A stretch of 64,000 nt of DNA from UBA5078 sp964538025 (GCA_964538025.1 CAZICZ010000005.1:198616-262615), one strand, 5' to 3'. Numbered from the stretch's first letter, positions 17,367 to 26,650 are shown. Notes: generated from the letters alone by a model not told the origin. Numbers and translations are program-made.

Positions 17367-18896
17367 ATGAGCGATTCACATCAGGCAGCGCCCGCAGACA
17401 CTCCCGCCCTCCGTTCCTACAGCAAGGCCCAAACCGTCGGTCTCCTTCTGGGACCCGCCCTGTTTGCGCTGACCCTGCTGGCCTTCTCGCCAGAGGGGCT
17501 GAGTTTCGAAGCGCGCGCCGTGCTCGCCACAACCCTGTGGGTCGCCACCTGGTGGATTACCGAGGCGATTCCGATTCCGGCCACCTCGCTGCTGCCGCTG
17601 TTTCTTCTGCCCGTGACCGGTGCCTTGAACAGCAATACGGTGACCTCTGCCTACGGGGACGACATCATCTTTTTGTTCCTCGGCGGGTTTTTTATTGCGA
17701 CCGCCATGGAGAAATGGTCCCTGCACAAACGCATGGCGCTGGCCATCATTGCGTTTGTGGGCACCAGTACCCAGCGCATCCTGCTCGGCTTCATGCTCGC
17801 CACCGCGTTTCTGTCGATGTGGGTGTCCAATACCGCGTCGGTCATGATGATGATCCCGATGGCGCTGGCGATCACCGCGCAGGTAGGCAACTCCCTGCGG
17901 GGGACTCCGGAGGCGGGCGATATTCCCATCTTTGAAAAGGCGCTGATTTTCGCGGTTGGCTATGCCGGTACCATCGGTGGCATGGGCACGCTGATCGGCA
18001 CACCGCCCAACATCATTCTGGCTGCCCAGGCGCGTGAACTGTTTGACGTGGAAATTTCCTTTGCCAGCTGGATGATGGTCGGTGTGCCGGTGGTTGTCCT
18101 GCTGCTGTTCATTGCGTGGGTGTATCTGGGGCGTGTCGCCTTTCCCATGCGCATCAAGGGCATCCCGGGAGGCAAGGCCCTGATCCAGAACGAGCGCCGC
18201 GCACTGGGCCCTATTTCCTTCGAGGAAACCGCGGTGGCCATCGTCTTTGGCATGGCCGCCTTTCTGTGGATTACACGGGAATTTCTGTGGACGGGCCTGC
18301 TGCCCGAATTGCGCGATGGCATGATTGCCGTGCTTGCCGCCGTGGTGCTGTTTCTGGTGCCGAGCCGTCAGGAGGCGGGAGGACGCGTGCTGGAGTGGAA
18401 GGATTCCCGCGACATTCCCTGGGGCATATTGCTGCTCTTCGGAGGCGGTCTGGCCATTGCCGCAGGGTTCCGTGAAACCGGGCTGTCCGGCTGGATGGGC
18501 GAGCAACTGACAGTGCTCGACAGCCTGCCTCTGCTCCTGATCATCGCCAGTGCCACCCTGTTGATCCTGTTCCTGACGGAGATCACGTCCAATACCGCCA
18601 CGGCAACCATGATTCTGCCGGTGGTCGCCTCCTTGGCGCTGGCCCTGAACATTCACCCCTTTGCCCTGATGGTGCCCTGCGCGATGGCGGCCAACTGCGC
18701 CTTCATGCTTCCTGTGGGCACGCCGCCCAACGCCATTATTTTTGCCACCGAGAAACTGCGCATCATTGAAATGGTGCGGGCGGGATTCGTGATGAACCTG
18801 ATTGCTGCCCTGTTGATTGTCGCGGCAGTGGTGTTCCTGTTGCCCCTGTTCTGGGGAATCAGCCTAACCGAGGTCCCCGCGGGCTTTCGCCTCTGA
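17367..18896 (+). CDS. SLC13/DASS family sodium-coupled carboxylate transporter
   Basis: 509 residues with about 11-12 helices. It contains the two Ser-Asn-Thr motifs of this family (WVSNTASVMMM near residue 153 and EITSNTATATM near 409), each followed by a Gly-Thr-Pro-Pro-Asn substrate/Na+ site (GTPPNIIL and GTPPNAII). Typical substrates are C4-dicarboxylates or citrate; sulfate is less likely. It begins 40 bp after the DUF4173 gene and could be read through from it. Ribosome site weak. Confidence 0.9.
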   Translation: MSDSHQAAPADTPALRSYSKAQTVGLLLGPALFALTLLAFSPEGLSFEARAVLATTLWVATWWITEAIPIPATSLLPLFLLPVTGALNSNTVTSAYGDDIIFLFLGGFFIATAMEKWSLHKRMALAIIAFVGTSTQRILLGFMLATAFLSMWVSNTASVMMMIPMALAITAQVGNSLRGTPEAGDIPIFEKALIFAVGYAGTIGGMGTLIGTPPNIILAAQARELFDVEISFASWMMVGVPVVVLLLFIAWVYLGRVAFPMRIKGIPGGKALIQNERRALGPISFEETAVAIVFGMAAFLWITREFLWTGLLPELRDGMIAVLAAVVLFLVPSRQEAGGRVLEWKDSRDIPWGILLLFGGGLAIAAGFRETGLSGWMGEQLTVLDSLPLLLIIASATLLILFLTEITSNTATATMILPVVASLALALNIHPFALMVPCAMAANCAFMLPVGTPPNAIIFATEKLRIIEMVRAGFVMNLIAALLIVAAVVFLLPLFWGISLTEVPAGFRL

Positions 18897-18899
18897 CGC

Positions 18900-20024
18900 T
18901 TACGGCAACGACTGCCGCTGCAGAACAAACACCACCCCCAACGTACGCAGCGGCACGATTTCCTCAAGCGTCAATCCGGCCTTGTCAAACAAGGCTTGCC
19001 ACTGGGGGAGGGTTCGCTCCTTGCCTTGTGAGTTGACGAACATCTGCATGTCGAACGCGCACACCGCCTCATCCGCACCGACTTCCGGCATAAGCATTTC
19101 GGCCACGGCAACTCTCGCGCCGGAGTTTCCAATTGCCGTGGCAACACAGGACAAGGTTTGGCAGGCCTGTGCATCACTGATGCCATGCAGGACCGCGCTG
19201 AGGAAATAGAGGTCTGTGGGGCCCTCTGCAGACGGCAACCGTTGCAGCATATCCCCCGACTCCCAGGACAAGCGCCCGCCGAACTCCTGCCTGCAGCGCT
19301 CCTTTGTCTGTGGAGATATCTGCGCGAGCACGTGAGGGCGGTCTACTACGAGCGCCCGCAGGGCGGGGAAGTGCCGCAATATCGCGATGGATTTACTGCC
19401 CTTTGAGCCACCAACATCGATCACACGGCGAAATCGCTCCCAGGCGAAATCGGTCACCAGACTGTCACCGAGCAGCGCTTCGACGCTGTCCATTGCGGAG
19501 GCAAACAGAGATTCCAATGCCGGAGTGGCATCAAGGAACTCAAAGAGGGTTTTTCCGTGGACCAGACTAAAGGGTGAACGTCCCTCCCGAACCCCTGTCT
19601 CCAAGGCGTCAATCCAAGGCTGGCTCATGGCGGCGTGATTATGGAGCAGGATCATGCTACGAACGCTGTCCGGGACATCCTGTCGTAATGGGCGCGACAA
19701 CCTTGAATTCTTGAACCCCGTGCTGCCCACCTGGGAAAAAATTCCAAGGGCCGCCAGAAAGCGCAGCAATCTGTGGAGGGCATCAGCGTCTGTGCCCGCC
19801 TTATGGGCCAAGACATCGATCTCCAGGATCTCATCGCCCAGCAAGGTAGCAAGATCAAGAGACGCCGCTACCGCCAACGCACGAGATTGCCAATAGGCCG
19901 ATCCTATCTGCATCAGACGAAACGGAGGAGGCGTCATGGCACCTGGCAATGCCTGAACCCGCATCGCAAACCGCATGAACGCCTTTGTGATAGCTACACG
20001 AATTCTGTGACGGGAAAAACTCAT
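18900..20024 (-). CDS. SAM-dependent O-methyltransferase (family 2, COMT-like)
   Basis: 374 residues. The N-terminus has the winged-helix dimerisation domain of plant-type O-methyltransferases (SLDLATLLGD, ALHRLLRFLAALGIF), followed by the Rossmann domain with VIDVGGSKGSKS as the SAM loop, LRALVVDRPHV, and the AVLHGISDAQ segment. It probably methylates a hydroxyl of a small aromatic, quinone or carotenoid substrate. The start overlaps the TetR stop in ATGA; an internal Met 29 residues on matches the usual start of the family, so the first residues may be an extension. It shares an operon with, and is probably controlled by, the TetR regulator. Confidence 0.85.
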   Translation of the reverse strand: MSFSRHRIRVAITKAFMRFAMRVQALPGAMTPPPFRLMQIGSAYWQSRALAVAASLDLATLLGDEILEIDVLAHKAGTDADALHRLLRFLAALGIFSQVGSTGFKNSRLSRPLRQDVPDSVRSMILLHNHAAMSQPWIDALETGVREGRSPFSLVHGKTLFEFLDATPALESLFASAMDSVEALLGDSLVTDFAWERFRRVIDVGGSKGSKSIAILRHFPALRALVVDRPHVLAQISPQTKERCRQEFGGRLSWESGDMLQRLPSAEGPTDLYFLSAVLHGISDAQACQTLSCVATAIGNSGARVAVAEMLMPEVGADEAVCAFDMQMFVNSQGKERTLPQWQALFDKAGLTLEEIVPLRTLGVVFVLQRQSLP

Positions 20025-20638
20025 TGATCACCCCTTGCGCCGTTGGCAGAAGCCTTGCTGTTTTCAAACAATCGGCCGTTGAACGTGGCCAGAGCATTCA
20101 GGAACGAGGCATCCACTTTGCTGCCGCGCTGCGCCTCCAGCACATCCATCAACAACATAGGCATCATGGCCAGACTCACAAACGAAAGACGCACGATATC
20201 GGCTTCGATGCCCTGATCCACCTGCTTGCGCAACTTCAAGGCGTTCACAGTGTGTGCGCCACTCTTGCGACCGCGCTCAAGCAGGTTCAAAAGAAAGCGC
20301 TTTCCGGGCCCTTGCTGCAGGGTCAATACCTTTAGCAGGAGTTTTGGAAACGCCGGGGTGGCACTCATTGTCTGGTAATAAATGCGAAAAAAGGATTCAA
20401 ACCCGCCTGGGGTTTCGAGCAGACGACCCTCCAGCGCCTCCAGAAAGGGTTCCAGCGTTGCCTGCAACATCGCCTCATAGAGACCTCCCTTGCTTCCGAA
20501 GTAATAGCGGATCATCGACACGTTCACGCCCGCACTCTCCGCAATTCTCCGCGTACTGACCTGGTGATAGTCACCGTCCAGAAAACAGGTGTGCGCCGCT
20601 TGAATCAGTTTTTCGCGGACTGACATGCCCTGTTTCAT
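20021..20638 (-). CDS. TetR/AcrR family transcriptional regulator
   Basis: 205 residues. The N-terminal helix-turn-helix is typical: KLIQAAHTCFLDGDYHQVSTRRIAESAGVN in outline, then SMIRYYFGSKGGLYEAML. The C-terminal ligand domain is of the CerR/YbiH-like size. The ATG at 20638 is chosen since AGAGG lies 7 bp before it. It precedes and overlaps the O-methyltransferase gene, and a perfect 8-bp inverted repeat (20716-20737) lies 78 bp upstream, a candidate operator. Confidence 0.9.
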   Translation of the reverse strand: MKQGMSVREKLIQAAHTCFLDGDYHQVSTRRIAESAGVNVSMIRYYFGSKGGLYEAMLQATLEPFLEALEGRLLETPGGFESFFRIYYQTMSATPAFPKLLLKVLTLQQGPGKRFLLNLLERGRKSGAHTVNALKLRKQVDQGIEADIVRLSFVSLAMMPMLLMDVLEAQRGSKVDASFLNALATFNGRLFENSKASANGARGDQ

Positions 20639-20715
20639 GTGGGACCTCTGCACGTGTGCTTGCCTTTATTTCGTGCAGGCAGAATAGCAGCGAGTACGCA
20701 GAAGAAGGCAGGAAA

Positions 20716-20737
20716 TTCGTCAATCAGTTTTGACGAA
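20716..20737. promoter_or_regulatory. Perfect inverted repeat upstream of the TetR gene
   Basis: TTCGTCAA and TTGACGAA are separated by six bases. The TTGACG in either arm could be a -35 element. It may be the TetR operator, or the terminator of the 139-residue gene that ends at 20756, since on the minus strand it is followed by TTTCC. Confidence 0.45.
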
Positions 20738-20755
20738 GTGAGTGAATCGCGGCGG

Positions 20756-21175
20756 CTATTGCTCGGCAATACATTCCGCGAAAGAGAAGGTGAGTTCGCC
20801 AATCTTCTGGCCATTCTCAAAGTGGTATTGATAGTTGATGGTGTCCACCATCTGCATGAGGGGCGCCAGCGTGGGACCGAAGCACCAGGACATGAGGATG
20901 CTGGGCAGCACGGTGTCGAGGTTTTCCTGCGTGATGGGGTTGCCGTCCTTCACGACGTTTTCATACACCAGCTGAACGGTGTTGCCACCGGTGTCCTTGC
21001 AGCTCGTTTTCGTCCAGGTCGTGATGTTGTCCAGCTCCATGGGCAGGTCCGCATTGATCTCCACCATGGCGTCGTCGCATTCCTGCATGGAGTAGCCCCC
21101 GCCATTGCTTTGGGCAAGGCCCGCGACGGGAAACAGCAGCGCTGCCAGAGAAAGGGAGAGAGCCAATGTACGCAT
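20756..21175 (-). CDS. Small secreted protein of unknown function
   Basis: 139 residues from the ATG at 21175, which is the start giving a clean signal peptide (RTLALSLSLAALL, cut after GLAQ) with AGGA upstream. Four cysteines in the mature part (near QECDD, TSCKD, SWCFG, AECIAE) suggest disulfides in the periplasm. No family is recognised. It is downstream of no obvious partner on its strand (the TonB receptor is terminated before it). Confidence 0.65.
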   Translation of the reverse strand: MRTLALSLSLAALLFPVAGLAQSNGGGYSMQECDDAMVEINADLPMELDNITTWTKTSCKDTGGNTVQLVYENVVKDGNPITQENLDTVLPSILMSWCFGPTLAPLMQMVDTINYQYHFENGQKIGELTFSFAECIAEQ

Positions 21176-21272
21176 AGAGAGTCTTCCTGCCATTAAAAAG
21201 TGAGGGCCCAATTCTGCCTGCTTCACGCGAAAATTGCACGGTGCGAGATACGCATGGCGCGTCCGGAAAAGC

Positions 21273-21309
21273 AGACGGGGGGCCGTCGCACTGCGCCAGC
21301 CCCCCGTCT
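21273..21309 (-). terminator. Terminator of the TonB-dependent receptor gene
   Basis: AGACGGGGGGC (21273-21283) pairs perfectly with GCCCCCCGTCT (21299-21309). Read on the minus strand, the stem is followed by GC and TTTT. It lies 15 bp past the receptor's stop codon. Confidence 0.85.
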
Positions 21310-21324
21310 TTCGCTCATACCGTT

Positions 21325-24102
21325 CTAGATTTCGAAATCCAATGAAATATAGAACTGGCGGCCAAACGGATCATCCACGCGGCTTTCCAGCCCGCCCGCG
21401 ACCGGTAGACGCTGGGCATCCCGGTCAAACAGGTTGGAAATCCCCACGGTGAGGTTGGAATCCGCATCAAAGGCATTGAAGCGGTAGGAGTAGCGTGCAT
21501 CCACTTTGGTAATGGCGCGGATATACGCCGGCGCCGCATTCTCAAGCCCCAGTGTCAGCGTCGTTTCATCGAACTTGATGCGATCGGTGTACCGCACGGA
21601 GACGTTGGCGCTGTGATCCTGACGGAACCAGCCGATGCCCAGATTCGCCTTGAACTTGGCCAGCGGTGAAGCGAGACCGGTGTTGCCGTTCTGCAGCCCG
21701 ATGCCGTCCACCACATTCGTGTACGGATCCAACTGGTAATCCCATCGGGTGTAGTAGTTGCCAGACAGGCTGGTGGTGAAGGTTCCCAGATCACCGATGT
21801 CGAAGCTGTAGCGCACGCGCAGGTCATAGACATCGACAAACTGAGACGACAGGTTGACCGGCCCGCGGTAGATGTCGGTCACCTGACCGGTCGCGGCCTC
21901 CCGTGTAATCAACACGTTCGGGTTGGCGTTCATCCAGGCCAATGCGGCCTTCACCTGATTGGCGTCCTTGTTGTTGTAGGCACTGGCCGTCAGGTTGTTG
22001 GCCTGCAGGTAGCGGTTAAACTCGGCAGTGGTGATCTCGCGGGTGATCAGCGTAGAGATGCGATCGATGTATTCGATCTGCTGATAATCCAGATCCACGC
22101 TGAGCCCCTCGATCGGACGCCAGCTAAAGCCGATGTTGCTGATGGTGGACTCCTCCGCACCAACCGCCGGGTTGCCGGAGGTACAGCTCTCCACCCCGTT
22201 CAGTGTCAGCCCGGTCGCCGGATCGATGCTGTTGTCGGTCACCTCCGTACAGGTTTCCTTCGCGAGCGGACGCAGCTGGCTGGCGCTGGGCGCCAGGAAG
22301 CTCTCGCCGTAACTGGCGCGCAAGGCCAGTGTCTCCAGCGGTTCCCAGATCAGGGAGTATTTGGGCTTGGTAGCGCTGAAACCGATGGAGTAGAAATCCT
22401 CGGTACGGACGGCGGCCTTGAAGCCCACGTTGTCCAGAATCGGCACCTCCACTTCCGCAAAGGCGGCGCGCACACCCGAGTAGCGGTCCGCAATCACATC
22501 CAGCGGCGAGGTGATGTTGGAGTACAGGTCATCCCGTGCCTCGACGAGTGTGTCGCGGAACTCGAAGGTCTTCAGGTGACGCAGCTGTCCCCCTACGGCC
22601 GCCTTGACTGTGCCGTGAGGCAGGCTCATGACTTCGCCGTTGAAGACTACGTCAAAATATTTCAGACGTTCGTGGGTGTCACGGAACTTGGTGGGAACAT
22701 GCATCCAGTCCACCAGCGCCTGGCTGTTGCTGGTGATGCCTTCCTTGTACGCGGGTGATCGGGGATCGGAAGACGCAAAGGGATTGAACCATTCGTTCCC
22801 GCCAACGCCGCCCTTGCCGGCCAATGCCAGGGACATTCGGTTCAAGGAAATGCGCATGCCGTCATAGGTGCGGCGTGACTGCTGGTAGCCCACCCAGGCT
22901 TCGCCCACCCAGGTCGTGCCCTGGATTTCGAAGTTGCCCCCGAACTTGTAGGCATCGGCGTAGTAGTGGTACTCGGTGGAGTTGGTGCCATCGCCATTGA
23001 GGTGACTCGGCAGCGTGCCGCCCTTGCCAAACGGACGCCAGGCCAGCGGTCGCACGGCGGCACCGAACGGGTTGGCAGGATGATTGGCCGGGATAATCAG
23101 ACGGTTCAGGTTTGGCGTCGCAGTAACAGCGCTGCTGGGGGAGCTGGTCAGAATGGAGTCACGGTAGTTGTGGCTCATCTGGAACTCGAGATCCAGCCAA
23201 TCCGTCACGTCATACGTGAAGTTGTTGAACATGGTATAGCCTTCCGCCTTACGGCCGAAGTCTTGCCATTCCCCAAAGCTCAGCACACAGCGTGGCGAGG
23301 TTGTGGAGGTGTTGCGGTATCCACTGGGGAAGCTGAACTGTTGCGACAGGTCGTCAGCCCCCTGATTGAACGTGGCACAACCCGGGTCGACGCGGGAGGC
23401 GGCACTGGTCAGCGTCCGGTAGGTGCCCGGCCAGCCGGAGGTTGAATCCTGGTCTGCCACGGCCATGTACTTGGGACGCTCATAGGCCAGCATCGGCGTG
23501 CGATTGTTGTATTCAAACGCGCCCACCCAGTTGAGCCCGAAGCTGAACTTCTGCCCCGTCATGAATTCCAGCGTGGACTGCTCCATGCTGCCTTCCTGGT
23601 CGCGCTTGTAGTAGCTGCGTGCCTTGAAGCCCTCGTATTCCTTGTAGGGAATCAGGTTGGCCACCCCGGCGACCGCATCCGATCCGTACAGGGCAGCACC
23701 CCCATCGGTGACGATTTCGACGGAACGCTGTGCGATGCTCGGCAGCAGTGCCGCCACCGCAGATTCGTTGACGGCGCGACGACCGTCCATCAGGGTTAAT
23801 GTACTCTCCGTTCCTAAACCGCGCAGATTGAAGCGCGCGGAGTTGGAATCCTGTTGACCGTCCTGCGTATCGAGCAGGTTGGCCACCGTGTCAATGTTCT
23901 CCATGTAGGGAAGATCGCGCAGATACTCGCCGAGGTTGGCAGACCCGGATTGCCACAGATCATCCTGAGAGATCGTTGTGACGGGAGAGGAATTGGTGAA
24001 CTGGCTATTGCGGATATAGGACCCCGTGACCACCACCTCTTCCACATCGGTTTCTTCCGTGGTGGCCTGCTGCGCCAAGCAAAAACCGAGGGGCAGGGAC
24101 AC
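21325..24102 (-). CDS. TonB-dependent outer-membrane receptor
   Basis: 925 residues: plug domain at the N-terminus (EEVVVTGSYIRNSQF, SARFNLRGLGTESTLTLMDG near residues 95-115) and a 22-strand barrel ending in the aromatic QFYISLDFEI. It imports a large substrate using TonB energy. The open frame begins at a GTG that leaves only SLPLGFCLAQQ as export signal. A much better start, ATG at 24130 with GGAG upstream, is one base out of frame with it, so a 1-nt frameshift (or indel) seems to break the signal peptide. No siderophore or B12 genes lie near; the beta-helix protein upstream on the same strand hints at a polysaccharide substrate. Confidence 0.9.
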   Translation of the reverse strand: MSLPLGFCLAQQATTEETDVEEVVVTGSYIRNSQFTNSSPVTTISQDDLWQSGSANLGEYLRDLPYMENIDTVANLLDTQDGQQDSNSARFNLRGLGTESTLTLMDGRRAVNESAVAALLPSIAQRSVEIVTDGGAALYGSDAVAGVANLIPYKEYEGFKARSYYKRDQEGSMEQSTLEFMTGQKFSFGLNWVGAFEYNNRTPMLAYERPKYMAVADQDSTSGWPGTYRTLTSAASRVDPGCATFNQGADDLSQQFSFPSGYRNTSTTSPRCVLSFGEWQDFGRKAEGYTMFNNFTYDVTDWLDLEFQMSHNYRDSILTSSPSSAVTATPNLNRLIIPANHPANPFGAAVRPLAWRPFGKGGTLPSHLNGDGTNSTEYHYYADAYKFGGNFEIQGTTWVGEAWVGYQQSRRTYDGMRISLNRMSLALAGKGGVGGNEWFNPFASSDPRSPAYKEGITSNSQALVDWMHVPTKFRDTHERLKYFDVVFNGEVMSLPHGTVKAAVGGQLRHLKTFEFRDTLVEARDDLYSNITSPLDVIADRYSGVRAAFAEVEVPILDNVGFKAAVRTEDFYSIGFSATKPKYSLIWEPLETLALRASYGESFLAPSASQLRPLAKETCTEVTDNSIDPATGLTLNGVESCTSGNPAVGAEESTISNIGFSWRPIEGLSVDLDYQQIEYIDRISTLITREITTAEFNRYLQANNLTASAYNNKDANQVKAALAWMNANPNVLITREAATGQVTDIYRGPVNLSSQFVDVYDLRVRYSFDIGDLGTFTTSLSGNYYTRWDYQLDPYTNVVDGIGLQNGNTGLASPLAKFKANLGIGWFRQDHSANVSVRYTDRIKFDETTLTLGLENAAPAYIRAITKVDARYSYRFNAFDADSNLTVGISNLFDRDAQRLPVAGGLESRVDDPFGRQFYISLDFEI

Positions 24103-24293
24103 GTCTCGCGTTCGTGGAACGTCGCTTCATAGAAATCTCCGTGATTGTCATTTTTATTATGCGCGGTGAACTGCCGTCTTCCCTGACTCAACCGCCGTGC
24201 CTGCGCAAGCGCGGAAAAAAGGCGAGCGAATCTCCTTTGTCACACTCCCGTTCAGGTAAGGCCAATCTGTCTCAATTCCGGAGAAAGGAGAAT

Positions 24294-24389
24294 ATGAAGG
24301 GGCACCGATTGTCTCGCGCTGATTGCCGCTGGTCGCAAAATTGCCCACTTTCGTCGGCATGGGAGAGCGAGCATTTGCTCGCTTTTTGA
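24294..24389 (+). CDS. Possible 31-residue peptide or short RNA
   Basis: ATG at 24294 follows AAAGGAG. The frame encodes MKGHRLSRADCRWSQNC and 14 more residues, and its TGA falls in the T-run of the terminator hairpin. It is antiparallel to both neighbours. A transcript ending here is supported by the terminator; translation is less certain. Two cysteines six residues apart. No known family. Confidence 0.3.
   Translation: MKGHRLSRADCRWSQNCPLSSAWESEHLLAF
24366..24387 (+). terminator. Orphan rho-independent terminator (plus strand)
   Basis: AGCGAGCA (24366-24373) pairs perfectly with TGCTCGCT (24376-24383), then a T-run to 24387. No annotated plus-strand gene ends here other than the 31-codon frame, so it implies a small transcript. 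Confidence 0.65.
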
Positions 24390-24619
24390 TCAGCCCACTT
24401 CAGGGAATGATCAGGGGCGGTCTCCCTACCCCTGACAGAGAAAAGGCGCCACCGGAGGGCCTGCGTTTGATCCACCTGATGCAATGCGCAGGCCGGCTAA
24501 CAGAGTAGCCAGTCCCCTGCCCGCCACCTCGACGCGTTTGTCGCCAACACCCTGTGCGATGCCCGAGGACACCTCAATGAACAAGGCCACGATCAACAGA
24601 CTCACACCGCGTTCTATTT

Positions 24620-26650
24620 TTACTCCCGAGGTCCGTATACCGGAAGATCATCGCCAAATTCCAGTGCTCCCAGATCGGGGGCGCGACCATTGAAACCATC
24701 CGTGACATTCGGAATGGGCGTTCCTTTATCGATGGCAGCGCTGCCACGACGTAAACGATAATCCTGCGCCCTTCCATCGTGCACCTGCTGCACTGTCGCC
24801 ACGTCCTGTGCGTCGAGCTGGGTGACATTCATGAAGTCACTGTAATCCACCAACACGCTGTTGCGGTCATTGCCCGTCGCCGCAGCGTAAGCTTCCAGCG
24901 TGGCATAGGCATGCCGCTCCGCTGTCTGCGTCACGCCATCGATCAACGTCATCGCACCTGCCGGAGCATTCCAATGGAAGGAGTACTCGGCACCCGGGTT
25001 CGGGCGGAAGCCGTTGAAATCACTGCTGCTGTACCCCGTGTTGGTGGTGACCGTAAAAATGGCCGGCACGTAGTTTTGTCCCAGAATCACATTGTTGCGC
25101 CAGTGCATGTTGGCGGAAGAACCATTGACGGATTCCGTGAAAATGGAATTGTTGTAATACAGCACGCCGGGCGCACCACTTGTCATGCGCGTGGCGCCGC
25201 CGGGCGCGTGGTAGACGATATTGCGGATCCAGTAAATCGGACCGCCGCCCGTGGGCTGATTCGACAGGGGGTGCGACGCGGAGTTCACCAGCAGGTTACG
25301 CATCACGCGCACGTTGTGCAGGCTGCCGTCGATCTCGATGGCGTTGTCGTGGAAATTCGAGAGGTAATTGTTGTAGAAATCGATCGCGACCGGCCGCCGG
25401 TCCCAAAACTCCCGCGTCGGGTATTGTGGTCCCTCGATGGCATGGGAGCCGTCGGGATTGCCGTAGGTCTCGACATCGATACCGTCGTGAAAATCCTGGA
25501 TATGGTTATAGGCCACCACGTGCCCCGGCCCGTAGAGGCGTACCGCCGTGTAGGACGCCATCACCGGCGGGAAGGTCTGGCCATCCACACCGCCGAATTG
25601 CTGCCAGAACTCGCCCACCCAGCCGATGACGTGGTGGGGGTCGTTACGGCCGATGAAGGTGTTGTCGAGAATGGTGAAATCGCTGGAGCCTGACCAGTTA
25701 CTCCAGATGCCGATGCCGACGTTTTCAAAGCGGGATTTTTTAACAGTCAGCCCCTTGGAGCCGGCGATGAACTGGGTGCCCGCCCAGATGGCAATGTCCG
25801 TATTGCGGAAGGTGATGCCTTCGAAATAATTGTAGTCCGCCGCCTTCACATTGATCAGGTTGAACGCGCCCCGACCGTCGATGATGACCTCTCCGTCACC
25901 GGCCGCCTTGATGACAATCGGCCGCTCGGCGGTGCCATCCGCAGTCAGGTAATAGGTGCCTTCGAAGGTCGTGGTGGCGTTGTAGCGGGTGTTGTTGGCG
26001 TAAAACTCGTAAAAGTACTGATACAGCCCGGCATGCATCAGGATGACATCGCCCGGCTTGACGCGCGGTCGCCCGCCCGGCGCCGTGTCGCCCGCCCCAC
26101 AGCGGTAATTGTAGGCACACATCAGGCCCGAGAACGACGGTTCCTCCCGCGGGCCGGTATAGGTGACCGGGTAGACATGGTAGACCTTGCCACCTTCGGC
26201 CGGCATTGGCTCGGCGCGCGTGCTCACTGTCACCGTGTGCGTGACGGGGGTGTTCTGTCCGCTGACACCGTCGGGATCACTCAGCTCAAACCGGGCCTCG
26301 TAGGCGGTGGCCGGTTCGAGATCGAGAATGCTGCCAGCGAACATGTTGGGTGCCACCATGTCCCAGATATTCTCCTGATACGTGCGCTCACCATTCAGAC
26401 GCAGCAGCGGCATGCCTTCCTGCCAGTCCCGTGCGCCGACCTTGCGATAGGAAACGGTCACCTGCGCATTGCGATTGCTGTCACCTTCGATATGCCATTC
26501 AAACCCCAGATTGATCAGGGTGGGATTCTCGATGAAAAACTCGCCGGGAGTCACTTGGGGACTGCCCTGTGCGCTTGCCGTCAGTGGCAACAAGCCGAAT
26601 AAAAGAAGAGTCAGCCACTGGCCGGTGCGGGGAAAAGAGGAACGGGACAT
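24620..26650 (-). CDS. Secreted right-handed beta-helix protein (polysaccharide lyase-like)
   Basis: 676 residues from the ATG at 26650, which follows GGAG and yields a signal peptide cut after TASAQ. Residues about 30-155 look like a fibronectin type III-like domain (YRKVGARDWQEG, EPATAYEARFELSD). The rest shows repeated beta-helix coils (GDVILMHAGLYQ, ITFRNTDIAIW, TVKKSRFENVGIGIW, ILDNTFIGRND, NNYLSNFHDNAIEID, MRNLLVNSASHP), as in chondroitinase B/alginate lyase (PL6) relatives and other parallel beta-helix enzymes. No catalytic residues can be assigned safely. Acts outside the cytoplasm, probably on a polysaccharide. On the same strand as the TonB receptor but 490 bp apart. Confidence 0.78.
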   Translation of the reverse strand: MSRSSFPRTGQWLTLLLFGLLPLTASAQGSPQVTPGEFFIENPTLINLGFEWHIEGDSNRNAQVTVSYRKVGARDWQEGMPLLRLNGERTYQENIWDMVAPNMFAGSILDLEPATAYEARFELSDPDGVSGQNTPVTHTVTVSTRAEPMPAEGGKVYHVYPVTYTGPREEPSFSGLMCAYNYRCGAGDTAPGGRPRVKPGDVILMHAGLYQYFYEFYANNTRYNATTTFEGTYYLTADGTAERPIVIKAAGDGEVIIDGRGAFNLINVKAADYNYFEGITFRNTDIAIWAGTQFIAGSKGLTVKKSRFENVGIGIWSNWSGSSDFTILDNTFIGRNDPHHVIGWVGEFWQQFGGVDGQTFPPVMASYTAVRLYGPGHVVAYNHIQDFHDGIDVETYGNPDGSHAIEGPQYPTREFWDRRPVAIDFYNNYLSNFHDNAIEIDGSLHNVRVMRNLLVNSASHPLSNQPTGGGPIYWIRNIVYHAPGGATRMTSGAPGVLYYNNSIFTESVNGSSANMHWRNNVILGQNYVPAIFTVTTNTGYSSSDFNGFRPNPGAEYSFHWNAPAGAMTLIDGVTQTAERHAYATLEAYAAATGNDRNSVLVDYSDFMNVTQLDAQDVATVQQVHDGRAQDYRLRRGSAAIDKGTPIPNVTDGFNGRAPDLGALEFGDDLPVYGPRE

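Larger units (their letters stand above)
24131..24619. other. Non-coding gap between the TonB receptor and beta-helix genes
   Basis: Both flanking genes are on the minus strand. The receptor's promoter should lie in 24131-24250. The plus strand holds a 31-codon frame with a strong ribosome site (24294-24389) ending in a terminator hairpin (24366-24387). A further inverted repeat TCAGGGG/CCCCTGA spans 24411-24435. No tRNA or known RNA is recognised. Confidence 0.45.

Noticed and set aside
17367..18896. A citrate- or sulfate-specific transporter
   Set aside because: The SLC13 motifs are clear but do not tell the substrate, so only the family is given.
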